A DNA stretch of 51,056 bases. It comes from an uncultured Leucobacter sp. GTDB taxonomy: Bacteria > Actinomycetota > Actinomycetes > Actinomycetales > Microbacteriaceae. The first letter of the stretch is position 1; each line of letters begins with the position of its first letter. The position numbers and the translations under genes were made by a program. The notes beneath the pieces were generated by a model. The model was not told the DNA's origin and did no database searches. It was given only the letters and a program-made list of their open reading frames with translations. Below, in pieces: positions 1 through 7,521 of the stretch. The stretch is from assembly GCA_937967375.1 (NCBI GenBank), contig CALCJF010000056.1:1-51056 (forward strand), given 5' to 3'.

Positions 1-1
1 C

Positions 2-289
2 GTGGCTGACGACGTGCTCGCCTACATCGTCGATCTCGCCCGAGCCACCAGATCGGCGCCATCGGTTGAACTCGGTGCGAGCCCGCGCGCCTCGGCAGCG
101 CTGCTCGCTGCCGCGAAGGCCTGGGCATGGCTCAGCGGTTCGGCAGCCGTCACCCCAGACCACGTGCAGGCCATGCTGACTCCGGTCTGGCGACATCGTA
201 TTTCGCTGCGCCCAGATGCGCAGATGGAGGGCGTCTCAGCCGACACCGTGCTGGCCGCGATTGTGCGTCAGACCGCCGTTCCGATCTAA
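2..289 (+). CDS. MoxR-family AAA+ ATPase, C-terminal part (5' end outside window)
   Basis: The 95 residues visible are the C-terminal lid domain of a MoxR-type AAA+ ATPase: an alpha-helical stretch with the typical SPRASAALLAAAKAWAWLSG segment followed by a pattern like VTPDHVQAMLTPVWRHRI. Walker A and B motifs lie outside the window, so the GTG at position 2 is an internal codon and not the start. MoxR ATPases are thought to act as chaperones that mature metal-binding or VWA/DUF58 partners. The DUF58 gene begins only 9 nt after this stop, and MoxR-DUF58 pairs are a standard operon, which supports the call. Confidence 0.85.
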   Translation: MADDVLAYIVDLARATRSAPSVELGASPRASAALLAAAKAWAWLSGSAAVTPDHVQAMLTPVWRHRISLRPDAQMEGVSADTVLAAIVRQTAVPI

Positions 290-298
290 CGAGCCGCA

Positions 299-1606
299 AT
301 GTTCTTTACTGCCCGCCTCGTGTTGCTCACCGGTCTCGGTGTCGTGCCTCTCGTGCTGCTCGGCACCCTCGGCACCTCGCCGTGGCTCGTGCTGCTGGTC
401 TGGTTGCTGCTCGTCACGGTGCTTGTCACTGTCGACGTATTGAGCGCCGCGAACCCTCGGCAACTTGAAGTTACGCGGCGTGGGCCCGAGCGTGCGCGCA
501 GATTCGAGGCGACAGCGACGGCAGTGATCGCACGCAATCTCGGCGGGCGACGACTGCTCGGCAGCGTGCGCGACGCCTGGCAGCCAACCGCTGGCGCGAC
601 ACCCGCGCGCGCCTCGCTCGATTTGCCACCCGGCGAGGCCAGATCGGTGAGCTTCACCCTGCTCCCCCGCCGCCGGGGTGAGCTGCGCAGCGAGTTCGTG
701 ATGGTTCGCTCGTTCGGTCCGCTCGGCCTCGCAGGCAGGCAGGCGAAGCACGAGGTCGCGGGGCGTCTCACCGTGCTGCCGGAGTTTCACTCACGCAAGC
801 ACCTGCCGTCGCGCCTCGCCCGCCTTCGCGAGCTCGACGGCAACACCAGCGTGCAAGTGCGCGGGCAGGGCACCGAGTTTGACTCGCTGCGCGAGTACGT
901 GCGCGGCGACGACGTGCGTTCAATCGATTGGCGCGCCACCGCTCGCAACACCACGACGATGTTGCGCACCTGGCGGCCTGAGCGGGATCGGCATGTGGTG
1001 ATCCTTGTAGATACCGGGCGAACCGCAGCCGCGAGAGTTGGCGACTCGACCAGGCTCGACGCTTCTCTCGAAGCGGCGCTGCTGCTCGGTGCACTCGCCT
1101 CGCAGGGCGGCGATCACGTGCATCTGCTGATGATCGATCGATCGATGCGGGCTCGCGTCACGGGCATCGATGGTGCTCCCCTGCTCGCGGCGATGAGCGC
1201 GGCCATGGCCCCCGTGTTTCCGCGGCTCGTCGACACCGACTGGGGTGCGGCCTTCGCGGCGATCCGCAGCGTCACTACCCGTCCCTCGCTCGTCGTGGTG
1301 CTCACCGCCCAAGATTCGGTCGAGGGCGCTCGAGGGTTTCTCTCGGCGCTCCCGCAGCCGAACCGCGGCACCACGATGCTCGTCGCGGCCGCAAGCGACG
1401 GCGACCTCGAACGACTCTCGCGCGACGCCGAGACCCGCGAGGCGATCTACCTCGCGGCCGCGGCCGAGCGCACCCTCGCAGAGGCCGCGCAGGTGGCTGA
1501 GGCCGTGCAGCGCGCGGGCGGTGAAGCGCTCAGCGCCGACCCAGAGCAACTGCCTCAGAAGATCGCCGACCGCTACCTGGCGCTCAAGGCAGCGGGCCGG
1601 CTGTAG
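299..1606 (+). CDS. DUF58 domain membrane-associated protein
   Basis: A 435-residue protein with two hydrophobic segments at residues about 3-22 and 26-45, then a soluble region carrying the DUF58 signature YVRGDDVRSIDWRATAR at about 200-216. The C-terminal part resembles a von Willebrand A fold (ILVDTGRT, then a VVVLTAQDS strand), as is usual for this family. DUF58 proteins are partners of MoxR ATPases; the biochemical role is unproven. The ATG is 9 nt after the moxR stop, so the two are almost certainly cotranscribed. SpoIIM follows convergently 7 nt beyond the stop. Confidence 0.85.
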   Translation: MFFTARLVLLTGLGVVPLVLLGTLGTSPWLVLLVWLLLVTVLVTVDVLSAANPRQLEVTRRGPERARRFEATATAVIARNLGGRRLLGSVRDAWQPTAGATPARASLDLPPGEARSVSFTLLPRRRGELRSEFVMVRSFGPLGLAGRQAKHEVAGRLTVLPEFHSRKHLPSRLARLRELDGNTSVQVRGQGTEFDSLREYVRGDDVRSIDWRATARNTTTMLRTWRPERDRHVVILVDTGRTAAARVGDSTRLDASLEAALLLGALASQGGDHVHLLMIDRSMRARVTGIDGAPLLAAMSAAMAPVFPRLVDTDWGAAFAAIRSVTTRPSLVVVLTAQDSVEGARGFLSALPQPNRGTTMLVAAASDGDLERLSRDAETREAIYLAAAAERTLAEAAQVAEAVQRAGGEALSADPEQLPQKIADRYLALKAAGRL

Positions 1607-1613
1607 TGGCGCA

Positions 1614-2627
1614 CTAGCCGGCCACCAGCCGCGGGGTGCCTGCCTCGAACTCGACGAGATCGCCGGTCTCGCCGTGCCGCACAGCCCTGCGGCCGACGAA
1701 GAGCATGTACCAGAGAAACACTCCGAGCGCTGCTGCACCGATGGCGATCTTCACTGGCCAGGGCAGCCACCAGCCGGTCACGAAACCCTCAACCAGCCCC
1801 GCAAGCGCGAGCGCGAACACGAGGCCGATCGCGACGGTTGCGAGCGAGCGCCCACCGGCGGCGAGCGCCTCGGCCCTGCTGCGATGGCCTGGCGCCACCC
1901 AGGCCCAGAACAGGTGCAGGCCGCCGGCAGCCGCGACGAAGAGCGCGGTCAGCTCAAGCATGCCGTGGGGCAAGATGTGCAGCAGCATGACATCGAAGTT
2001 GCCGTAGGCCGCCATGCTGCCCGCAGCCAGGCCGAGGTTCATCGCGTTCTGCACCATCGAGAACACCGGCCAGATGCCGGTGACCCCGAAGAGCACGCAC
2101 TGCACGGCGATCCAAGCGTTATTCGTCCACACCATTCCAGCGAACACGGCAGCGGGGTTCTCGGTGTAGTACCCGGTGAAGTCCTCTTCGGCGTAGGCCT
2201 TCAGAGTCTCGGCGTCCCAGATCGCGTCGACGACCGCGGGGTTCAGCACGATCCAGAGCGCGACGATGGTGGCAATGGCGAGAAAGCCGACCGCAATCCA
2301 TGCCGTCGTCTTGCGCAGCCGGTAGAGCGCCGCAGGGAGCTGCCAGACGAAGAAATCGCCGATCCTCACCAGCACGTTCTGAGGCGAACCGGTGAGTCGC
2401 AGCCTCGCCGCAGCCAGCACAGTTGAAAGATAGGTGCCCTGGGGCGATTCGCCGACGGTGCTCTTGAGTTCGGCAAGGTCTGCTGAGGCGGAGCGGTATC
2501 TCGCGACGAGCTCGTCGACTTCTGTGCCCGTCAGGTGCGCGTTGCGACTCAGCTCGTTCAAGCGTTGCCACTCATGCAAGCGATTCTCGGCTAGCGCATC
2601 TGCGTCCACCTGATTAACTGTAGTCAT
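1614..2627 (-). CDS. SpoIIM-like (DUF95) membrane protein
   Basis: A 337-residue protein starting MTTVNQVDADALAENRL. An N-terminal soluble helical part (about 1-95) is followed by about five to six hydrophobic segments, including TAWIAVGFLAIATIVALWIV and the ILPHGMLELTALFVAAAGG motif typical of stage II sporulation protein M homologues. In endospore formers SpoIIM joins the DMP peptidoglycan hydrolase complex; non-sporulating actinobacteria keep a homologue beside RDD, DUF58 and MoxR genes, as here, with unknown function. The reading frame stays open upstream to 3026, but that part lies antisense to the RDD gene and looks non-coding. The chosen ATG (2627-2625) shares bases with the ATG of the divergent RDD gene. 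I see no SD and no -10 box at the leaderless distance for this start. Confidence 0.85.
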   Translation of the reverse strand: MTTVNQVDADALAENRLHEWQRLNELSRNAHLTGTEVDELVARYRSASADLAELKSTVGESPQGTYLSTVLAAARLRLTGSPQNVLVRIGDFFVWQLPAALYRLRKTTAWIAVGFLAIATIVALWIVLNPAVVDAIWDAETLKAYAEEDFTGYYTENPAAVFAGMVWTNNAWIAVQCVLFGVTGIWPVFSMVQNAMNLGLAAGSMAAYGNFDVMLLHILPHGMLELTALFVAAAGGLHLFWAWVAPGHRSRAEALAAGGRSLATVAIGLVFALALAGLVEGFVTGWWLPWPVKIAIGAAALGVFLWYMLFVGRRAVRHGETGDLVEFEAGTPRLVAG

Positions 2628-3486
2628 GTCTGCCGAGTTTCGCCCCGTGCCGATGCCTCCCCGCGCCACGACCCACGGTGTTGTGCACATCGATCCCGTG
2701 CACGAACTCCTCTCAGGCGAGGCGGTAGCGATCGAAGTGCAGCCGGTCGGCGTGGTATTTCGGGCACTCGGTGCGCTGATCGACATTGCGCTTTCGTTCG
2801 CGGTGCTGCTGCTGTTCGGGTGGCTCGGTTCGTGGGCAGGCGAGTTCGGGCTGCTTGACGAGGCGACTTCGAGGATCCTCATGGTCATCACGATCGTGAT
2901 CGCCCTGGTGGTGCTGCCATGCACAATTGAAATCGCCATGCGCGGTCGCAGCCTCGGCAAGCTCGCGATCGGCGGCAGGGTCGTGCGCACAGATGGCGGT
3001 GCCATCACCATGCGGCACTCGATCATCCGCGCCCTGACCGGGGTGCTCGAGACCTATATGACGCTCGGTGCCGTCGCGATCGTCTCAGGGGCATTCTCGC
3101 CCCGGTCGCAGCGCCTCGGCGACCTACTCGCGGGCACGTACTGCCAGCGGGTACGCACGAAACCGCTGGCGATTTCTCCGGCAGTGCTGCCACCCCAGCT
3201 TGAGGGTTGGGCACAGCTCGCAGACGTCGCGCTGCTGCCAGACCGGCTCAGTCGCAGAATCACCCAGTTTCTCGCGCATGCGCCCGCGATGGAACCGGCC
3301 GCTCGGCTGCACGTTGCCGCGTCGCTGCTCGCCGAGACCGCGCCCTTCGTGTCGCCGACGCCGACGGCTCACCCCGAGCTCGCACTTCAGGCCATCCTTT
3401 TCGTGAGGAGGCAGCGTGAATCGCGAGCCCTGCAGATCGCCTATGCCCGCGTGAATCAGCTCAGCGCGGCAGTCAGAACCGGCTGA
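2626..3486 (+). CDS. RDD family membrane protein
   Basis: A 286-residue protein with the RDD domain: residues about 44-63 and 83-104 form membrane segments, with the conserved R-x-x-G-x-x-x-D pattern in FRALGALIDIALSF and a third segment near 150-165 (GAVAIVSGAFSPRSQRLGDL). The C-terminal 100 residues are soluble and variable. RDD proteins are poorly characterised; some are ion antiporters. The ATG overlaps the SpoIIM start on the other strand. Upstream, TGATTAACT (2611-2619) ends 6 nt before the ATG and could be an extended -10 for a leaderless transcript, but the hexamer TTAACT is weak. The next in-frame ATG, nine codons in at 2653, is an alternative start. Confidence 0.85.
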   Translation: MSAEFRPVPMPPRATTHGVVHIDPVHELLSGEAVAIEVQPVGVVFRALGALIDIALSFAVLLLFGWLGSWAGEFGLLDEATSRILMVITIVIALVVLPCTIEIAMRGRSLGKLAIGGRVVRTDGGAITMRHSIIRALTGVLETYMTLGAVAIVSGAFSPRSQRLGDLLAGTYCQRVRTKPLAISPAVLPPQLEGWAQLADVALLPDRLSRRITQFLAHAPAMEPAARLHVAASLLAETAPFVSPTPTAHPELALQAILFVRRQRESRALQIAYARVNQLSAAVRTG

Positions 3487-3562
3487 TCGAGCCAATCAAG
3501 CTGATCCGGCGCTGCTCGCTCGCAGCGTAGCGGTGCGCGCGGCGAATGTCGGGGGCTCGGCG

Positions 3563-3568
3563 TACGCT
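3563..3568 (+). promoter_or_regulatory. -10 box for leaderless redoxin gene
   Basis: TACGCT lies 6 nt before the ATG at 3575, the distance expected if transcription starts on the start codon. No SD sequence is present. Confidence 0.55.
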
Positions 3569-3574
3569 TGAAGC

Positions 3575-3883
3575 ATGAATGACCAGAGCACTTCCCAGGC
3601 CGCGTCAGAAACCACCGCGACCGAAGAGACCATCATTTTCGGCGCCGACTGGTGCGGTGATTGCCGCCGCGCGAAGCGCGTCTTCGACGCCGCTGGCGCC
3701 AGCTACCGGTACATCGATCTCGTCGCAGACCCCGAGGCCGCCGACGTCGCCCGAGACATCAGCGGGCGCACCAACATTCCGGTCATTCTCTACCGCGATG
3801 GCAGCCACCAGGTAGAGCCGTCGAACGCAGATATGCAGCACAAGATCGACGAGCTCGGGCTCGCCGCGAGCACCTCGGCGTGA
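3575..3883 (+). CDS. Glutaredoxin/mycoredoxin-like thiol oxidoreductase
   Basis: A small (102 aa) thioredoxin-fold protein with the redox motif WCGDCRRAK (Cys27, Cys30) after the first strand (EETIIFGAD) and the cis-proline motif TNIPVILY near residue 70. This CGDC subfamily is common in actinobacteria and may accept electrons from mycothiol or thioredoxin reductase; the partner is not shown by the sequence. A short N-terminal tail of about 17 residues precedes the fold. The start is supported by a TACGCT box 6 nt upstream. The stop codon overlaps the next gene's GTG (GTGA), so the next gene is translationally coupled. Confidence 0.85.
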   Translation: MNDQSTSQAASETTATEETIIFGADWCGDCRRAKRVFDAAGASYRYIDLVADPEAADVARDISGRTNIPVILYRDGSHQVEPSNADMQHKIDELGLAASTSA

Positions 3884-4737
3884 GGCTTCCCGAGCCGGTC
3901 ACGCTGAGCTCTGGTCTTGTCGCAGAGTTCGAAGAGGATCGATGGGTTCCCGGCGCGATCCAGTTGCTCGTTGACGGCACCCCGCAATCACACGTCAACC
4001 TGCGCGACCCGAGCGAGGTCTTCTTCGAGTACGTGCGCCGCATCGCACACGCGGTCGACCTGTTTCGCACGCCGGGGCAGCCGATCTCGGCGCTGCACCT
4101 CGGCGGCGGCGCGTTTACGCTGCCTCGCTATGTCGAGGCGACCCGCCCGGGCAGCAGGCAACAGGTCATCGAGCTCGAGAGCGCCCTCGTCGATCTGGTG
4201 CGAGAGGCGGCACCTCTGCCGAAGCGGGCAAGCATTCGGGTGCGCCACGGCGACGCTCGAGAGGCGCTCGGCAAACTACCTCAGGGCATGCACGGCGCGA
4301 TCGATCTCGTCGTGGTCGACATCTTCGCCGGGGCGCGCACCCCGGCGCACGTGTCGAGCATCGAATTCTATGAGCTGATCGCTCCCTTGCTCGCCCCCGA
4401 TGGGCTGGTGGTAGTCAACACGACCGATGGCGCGGGCCAGGCGTTCACCCGCTCGCAGGTGGCGACGCTCGGTGCGGTGTTCGGCGCGGTTGCGGCTGTT
4501 GGCGAACCGCAAACCCTCAAAGGTCGTCGTTTTGGCAATGTCGTGCTGCTCGCGTCGAACTCTGACGTCGATCAAGAGCTCGAGTGGCTGCCCAGGCTGC
4601 TTGCGGGCGGCCCGCACCCGGCACGCATGCTCGTGCGCCGCGAACTCGACGAATGGCTTCGCGGCGCCCGCGCCGTGACCGACGTCGAAGCGGTGCCGAG
4701 CCCAGAGCCGCCGGCAGAGGTGTTCGGCCGTGGCTAG
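3880..4737 (+). CDS. Spermidine synthase-like methyltransferase-fold protein
   Basis: A 285-residue Rossmann-fold protein. The nucleotide-binding loop appears as ALHLGGGAFTLPRYV (about 67-81), followed by VIELESALVDLVREA, HGDAREAL and DLVVVDIFAG, the order seen in spermidine synthase-like proteins. The polyamine-specific residues of true SpeE are not obvious, so enzymatic activity is uncertain; many actinobacteria have such a fused or stand-alone member of unknown substrate. The GTG start (3880) overlaps the stop of the redoxin gene by 4 nt. The frame is open further upstream, but that stretch lies inside the redoxin gene in another frame. The SprT-like gene starts 8 nt after the stop. Confidence 0.75.
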   Translation: MRLPEPVTLSSGLVAEFEEDRWVPGAIQLLVDGTPQSHVNLRDPSEVFFEYVRRIAHAVDLFRTPGQPISALHLGGGAFTLPRYVEATRPGSRQQVIELESALVDLVREAAPLPKRASIRVRHGDAREALGKLPQGMHGAIDLVVVDIFAGARTPAHVSSIEFYELIAPLLAPDGLVVVNTTDGAGQAFTRSQVATLGAVFGAVAAVGEPQTLKGRRFGNVVLLASNSDVDQELEWLPRLLAGGPHPARMLVRRELDEWLRGARAVTDVEAVPSPEPPAEVFGRG

Positions 4738-4745
4738 GGTGCGCC

Positions 4746-5207
4746 GTGGCTGAACTCGACCGGGTTCAGGTCTGGGCCGAGGCACTCATTCGGCTGCATC
4801 TTGACCCTTTGCATGGGCAGGGCAGCTGGTCGTTTGGCTTCGATCATGCGAAGCGAAGGGCCGGGCTATGCAACTACACCGATCGCCGCATCACCGTCTC
4901 TCGCTACCTCGCGGCCAAATTCGATGATGACGAGATTCACCAGATTCTGCTGCACGAAGTAGCCCATGCGATCGCCGGCTCAGAGGCTGCCCACGGCCCG
5001 AAGTGGAAGCGCGTTGCGCGCGAGCTCGGCTACGTCGGTGGTCGCACCCACGACGGCGAGATCGCTCACGAACTCGCTCCCTGGTTGGGGATCTGCCCGG
5101 CAGGGCACGAACACGCGAAGTTTCGGCGGCCGAGCCGCGAGACCTCCTGCGCGAAGTGCTCGCGCTCATTTTCGCGCAGCCACCTCATCGTGTGGCGCAA
5201 GCGCTAA
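4746..5207 (+). CDS. SprT-like zinc metalloprotease domain protein
   Basis: A 153-residue protein with the zincin motif HEVAH at residues 70-74 within ILLHEVAHAIAGSEAAHG, and a C-terminal zinc-ribbon-like segment with cysteines in GICPAGHEH and CAKCSRSF. This layout is that of the SprT family (COG3091, related to human Spartan), which in eukaryotes cleaves DNA-protein crosslinks; the bacterial role is not established. The GTG start at 4746 gives the standard N terminus (MAELDRVQVWAEALIRLHL) and sits 8 nt after the previous stop, so redoxin, spermidine-synthase-like and SprT-like genes form one operon. The gene ends ahead of a strong hairpin repeat. Confidence 0.8.
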   Translation: MAELDRVQVWAEALIRLHLDPLHGQGSWSFGFDHAKRRAGLCNYTDRRITVSRYLAAKFDDDEIHQILLHEVAHAIAGSEAAHGPKWKRVARELGYVGGRTHDGEIAHELAPWLGICPAGHEHAKFRRPSRETSCAKCSRSFSRSHLIVWRKR

Positions 5208-5241
5208 CCGCTCAGACTTGTGCCACTCAGGCTTCGAAAGC

Positions 5242-5368
5242 CCGGGCCAGTGGGCCCGGCACGGAGTTTGGTGAACGCGATGCGTTCACCCCTGAAAATT
5301 CCCGGGCCCGTCGGCCCGGCACGATCTTTGCTGAACGCTCTCGCGTTCAGCCTTCAAAAGATCGTGCC
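5242..5368. repeat. Tandem 60-bp double-hairpin repeat, probable bidirectional terminator
   Basis: Two tandem units with a 60-bp period. Each carries a CCGGGCC/GGCCCGG hairpin (5242-5259 and 5302-5319, 4-nt loops) and a 9-bp hairpin: GGTGAACGC/GCGTTCACC (5270-5290) in unit 1 and GCTGAACGC/GCGTTCAGC (5330-5351) in unit 2. The two versions differ by a compensatory base pair, so the fold is conserved. In unit 2 an outer stem, GGCACGATCTTT (5318-5329) with AAAGATCGTGCC (5357-5368), encloses the hairpin as an alternative fold. The element lies between the convergent SprT-like and VOC genes and includes the VOC stop codon (5347-5349) and last codons. Confidence 0.75.
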
Positions 5369-5850
5369 CACTCCCGCACGCGATCGGTGCTCTCCTGCTC
5401 TGAGAGATCCTCGACCCGCGTCATGACCGACCAGCGCACCCCGAACGGATCCCGGATGCTCGCATAGCGGTCGCCCGACACGAAGTCAGCCGGCGGCTCG
5501 CGCACCACGGCGCCCGCCGCGACCGCGCGCTCGACCACGGCATCGACATCTGGCACGTAGATGCCCATCGAATAGCAGTCGTCTTCGCCCTCGGGCGACG
5601 CGACCAGGTGGTAGTCGGGCATGGGCTCGCCCAGCTGCAGGTGCCCGGTTCCGAAGTCGAGGTCGGCATGCGCGATGATGCCGCCCATCTCGGTGGCGTC
5701 GATGAGTCGCGCCCCGAACACGTTGCGGTAGAACTCGATCGCCTCGGCGGCGCGCGGGATCGCAAGGAACGGCGTCAGGCTCGTCGACCCATGAGGCATT
5801 CCGTTAGTGGTGTGGTCGCCGGTTGCGGCGCGGTGCTCTGAAGTGCTCAT
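5347..5850 (-). CDS. VOC family (glyoxalase-like) protein
   Basis: A 167-residue vicinal-oxygen-chelate protein. Its beta-alpha-beta-beta-beta modules are visible in LTPFLAIPRAAEAIEFYRNV and the closing DRYASIRDPFGVRWSVMTR. This PhnB/glyoxalase-like subfamily includes enzymes and drug-binding proteins and often lacks the full metal site, so no substrate can be named. The 25-residue N-terminal tail is polar and variable. The ATG at 5850 is supported by TACGCT 6 nt upstream (leaderless). The last codons and stop lie inside the double-hairpin repeat. Transcribed divergently from the AraC gene. Confidence 0.8.
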   Translation of the reverse strand: MSTSEHRAATGDHTTNGMPHGSTSLTPFLAIPRAAEAIEFYRNVFGARLIDATEMGGIIAHADLDFGTGHLQLGEPMPDYHLVASPEGEDDCYSMGIYVPDVDAVVERAVAAGAVVREPPADFVSGDRYASIRDPFGVRWSVMTRVEDLSEQESTDRVREWARSFEG

Positions 5851-5856
5851 GGCTTC

Positions 5857-5862
5857 AGCGTA
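5857..5862 (-). promoter_or_regulatory. -10 box for leaderless VOC gene
   Basis: On the minus strand TACGCT ends 6 nt before the ATG at 5850, with no SD between. Confidence 0.55.
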
Positions 5863-5933
5863 GGATCAGGATCGCGTGCGCAGCTTGCAAATTTGCGCCA
5901 CATTCGACGGCGAGTACGGCGCAGGTAGGGGCC

Positions 5934-6797
5934 ATGGGACAGCAGGAACAGCACAGCTCGCAGCAACAGCACAGCTCGCAGCAACAGCACAGCTCGCAGC
6001 AACAGCGGGGCGTTCTGTACCCGAAGAGACTGCCGGAGTTTCACCGTTACGCCCCAGCAGCACATCTCGCGCACGCGGTGCGCTGGTTCTGGATTCCCGA
6101 GTGGCAGCTTGAAGCGGGCGAGCGTTCAGTGCAGCAGACGCTCCCGTTTCCGGCATGCAACCTCGCGATCGAAGCAAACGGCATCGCGTTTGTCGGCCCG
6201 CCGACGAGGCGTTCCGAGCGAACACTCGAAGGGACGGGTTGGTGCGTCGGCGCATTGCTGCGCCCGGCCGCAGCGAGCGTGCTCGCGGCGGGTCTCGGCC
6301 GAAAGCTCGACGGGCTGCAAGACAGCGCACTGCAGTTCGACGCGCCTCCCCTGCTGCTCGAGATCGTCGGTGCGATGACAAGCGCCGACCTCATGCCTGA
6401 GGCTCGGCGAGAGCAAGCAATGGTCGCCCTCGGCAGATGGCTGAGTGCGCGGGTGCCTCAGCCCGAAACAGGCTCAGACGCCGCACTTGCGAACAGACTC
6501 GAGGAGATACTGGCCGATCCCACGCTCATTCGAGCTGACCAGCTCGCGCCGCTGCTGCACACGTCGCCGCGCACCCTGCAACGCCTCGCCGAGCGCTACT
6601 TCGGGCTCTCGCTGCACTCGATGATTCGCCGCCGCCGTCTGCAAGAGGGGGCAGCTCGCCTGCGTGAACAGCGGGGCCTCAGCATTGCGGCGCTTGCAAA
6701 TGAGCTGGGGTATGCCGACCACGCGCACTTCACGAAAGATTTCAAAGCGCTGCTCGGGGTCACCCCGAGCGCATACCGGGGCAGCGCGGCCGAGTAG
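5934..6797 (+). CDS. AraC-family transcriptional regulator with glutamine-rich N terminus
   Basis: A 287-residue regulator. The C terminus (about 185-283) is an AraC helix-turn-helix pair, with LAPLLHTSPRTLQRLAERYF and the conserved second HTH IAALANELGYADHAHFTKDF. The N-terminal sensor region (about 30-150) resembles the DUF6597 type of effector domain. The start is taken as ATG 5934, preceded by AGGTAGGGG as a plausible SD; the frame is open 37 codons further upstream, but those would overlap the VOC promoter. Residues 6-23 are three copies of QHSSQQ encoded by an 18-bp tandem repeat. It is divergent from the VOC gene, a candidate target. Effector unknown. Confidence 0.8.
   Translation: MGQQEQHSSQQQHSSQQQHSSQQQRGVLYPKRLPEFHRYAPAAHLAHAVRWFWIPEWQLEAGERSVQQTLPFPACNLAIEANGIAFVGPPTRRSERTLEGTGWCVGALLRPAAASVLAAGLGRKLDGLQDSALQFDAPPLLLEIVGAMTSADLMPEARREQAMVALGRWLSARVPQPETGSDAALANRLEEILADPTLIRADQLAPLLHTSPRTLQRLAERYFGLSLHSMIRRRRLQEGAARLREQRGLSIAALANELGYADHAHFTKDFKALLGVTPSAYRGSAAE
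5949..6002 (+). repeat. 18-bp tandem repeat, three exact copies, in AraC coding region
   Basis: CAGCACAGCTCGCAGCAA is repeated at 5949-5966, 5967-5984 and 5985-6002 and encodes QHSSQQ each time. The length is a multiple of three, so changes in copy number would keep the frame. Confidence 0.9.
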
Positions 6798-6809
6798 TCG
6801 CGCCGCCCC
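6778..6809 (-). terminator. Hairpin terminator candidate for the lipoprotein gene
   Basis: GGGGCAGCGCG (6778-6788) pairs with CGCGCCGCCCC (6799-6809). The single plus-strand A-C mismatch becomes a U-G pair on the minus strand, so the hairpin folds best in the lipoprotein transcript, whose stop is 11 bp away. It spans the end of the AraC gene; there is no clear T-run. Confidence 0.5.
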
Positions 6810-6820
6810 GTTCCTCGCAG

Positions 6821-7369
6821 CTAGCGGGCCGCACCCTTCAGTGTGCCGACCGTGGCCGCCGCCGGGTCGTACGCCAGGCAGAGCACCTCGCGGTCGCCAT
6901 CGGACCACGAGCCCTCGGTCGGGTACATCGGCCAGTACTCGAGCACCGAGTCTTGGTATCCGATTCCTATGAACGTTTCGAAGGCTGGCACACACTTCTG
7001 CTCAGCCTCGGCGATGATCGCGTCTTCGCCCGGAAACTCTTCGCTTTCCACCATGTACGAGAAATACACCTCATCGGTGTGAGACTGATCGCAGGGAATC
7101 ATGGGCAGGCCCGAGATCTCGCCTGACATCGAGCTGTCGGTATCAACGCAGTCGCCGACTCGCAGACTGAACACGTCGGCGTTGTCTTGTTTCTCAACGA
7201 CCTCACCGGTGTTCGCATCGCGAGAGGGCTGCGAGCTCGGCAAGAACTGGTTCAGCGCCGAGCAACCGGTGAGGCCGAGAGCCGCGAACGCGAGCGCCGA
7301 GACGGCGAGCACGCGCAGCGCGCGGGGAGCAGCCTGAGTTTTGGGGGCAGAGAGAAATGCATGATTCAT
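6821..7369 (-). CDS. Secreted lipoprotein, septum-formation-like
   Basis: A 182-residue predicted lipoprotein. A basic N region is followed by VLAVSALAFAALGLTGC, whose lipobox LTGC puts the lipidated cysteine at residue 36. The mature part contains FSLRVGDCVD, PCDQSHTDEVYF and EVLCLAYD, cysteine-containing motifs typical of actinobacterial proteins with a septum-formation or DUF4190-associated extracytoplasmic domain. The role is not established for this family. A TACGCT box at 7466-7471 (minus strand), about 97 nt upstream, may be the promoter; GAGGACC just before the ATG is only a weak SD. Confidence 0.75.
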   Translation of the reverse strand: MNHAFLSAPKTQAAPRALRVLAVSALAFAALGLTGCSALNQFLPSSQPSRDANTGEVVEKQDNADVFSLRVGDCVDTDSSMSGEISGLPMIPCDQSHTDEVYFSYMVESEEFPGEDAIIAEAEQKCVPAFETFIGIGYQDSVLEYWPMYPTEGSWSDGDREVLCLAYDPAAATVGTLKGAAR

Positions 7370-7521
7370 CGGGGGGTCCTCACTTGTATGTTGAGTTATT
7401 CACCGTCTGCTCGATGACACCCATGAGGTGACCCATCGTTGCGGCGAATACGCAGTACACAAACTAGCGTATGAAAACTACTCAGCGGTAGCCTTGGCGC
7501 TCTCCGAAACCCGCAACGAGG

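Noticed and set aside
1245..2426. Plus-strand open frame spanning the DUF58 end and the SpoIIM gene
   Set aside because: Out of frame with DUF58 and antisense to SpoIIM; low-complexity Arg/Ser/His composition.
5949..6002. CRISPR-like repeat array
   Set aside because: Repeats are contiguous without spacers and code in frame for QHSSQQ.
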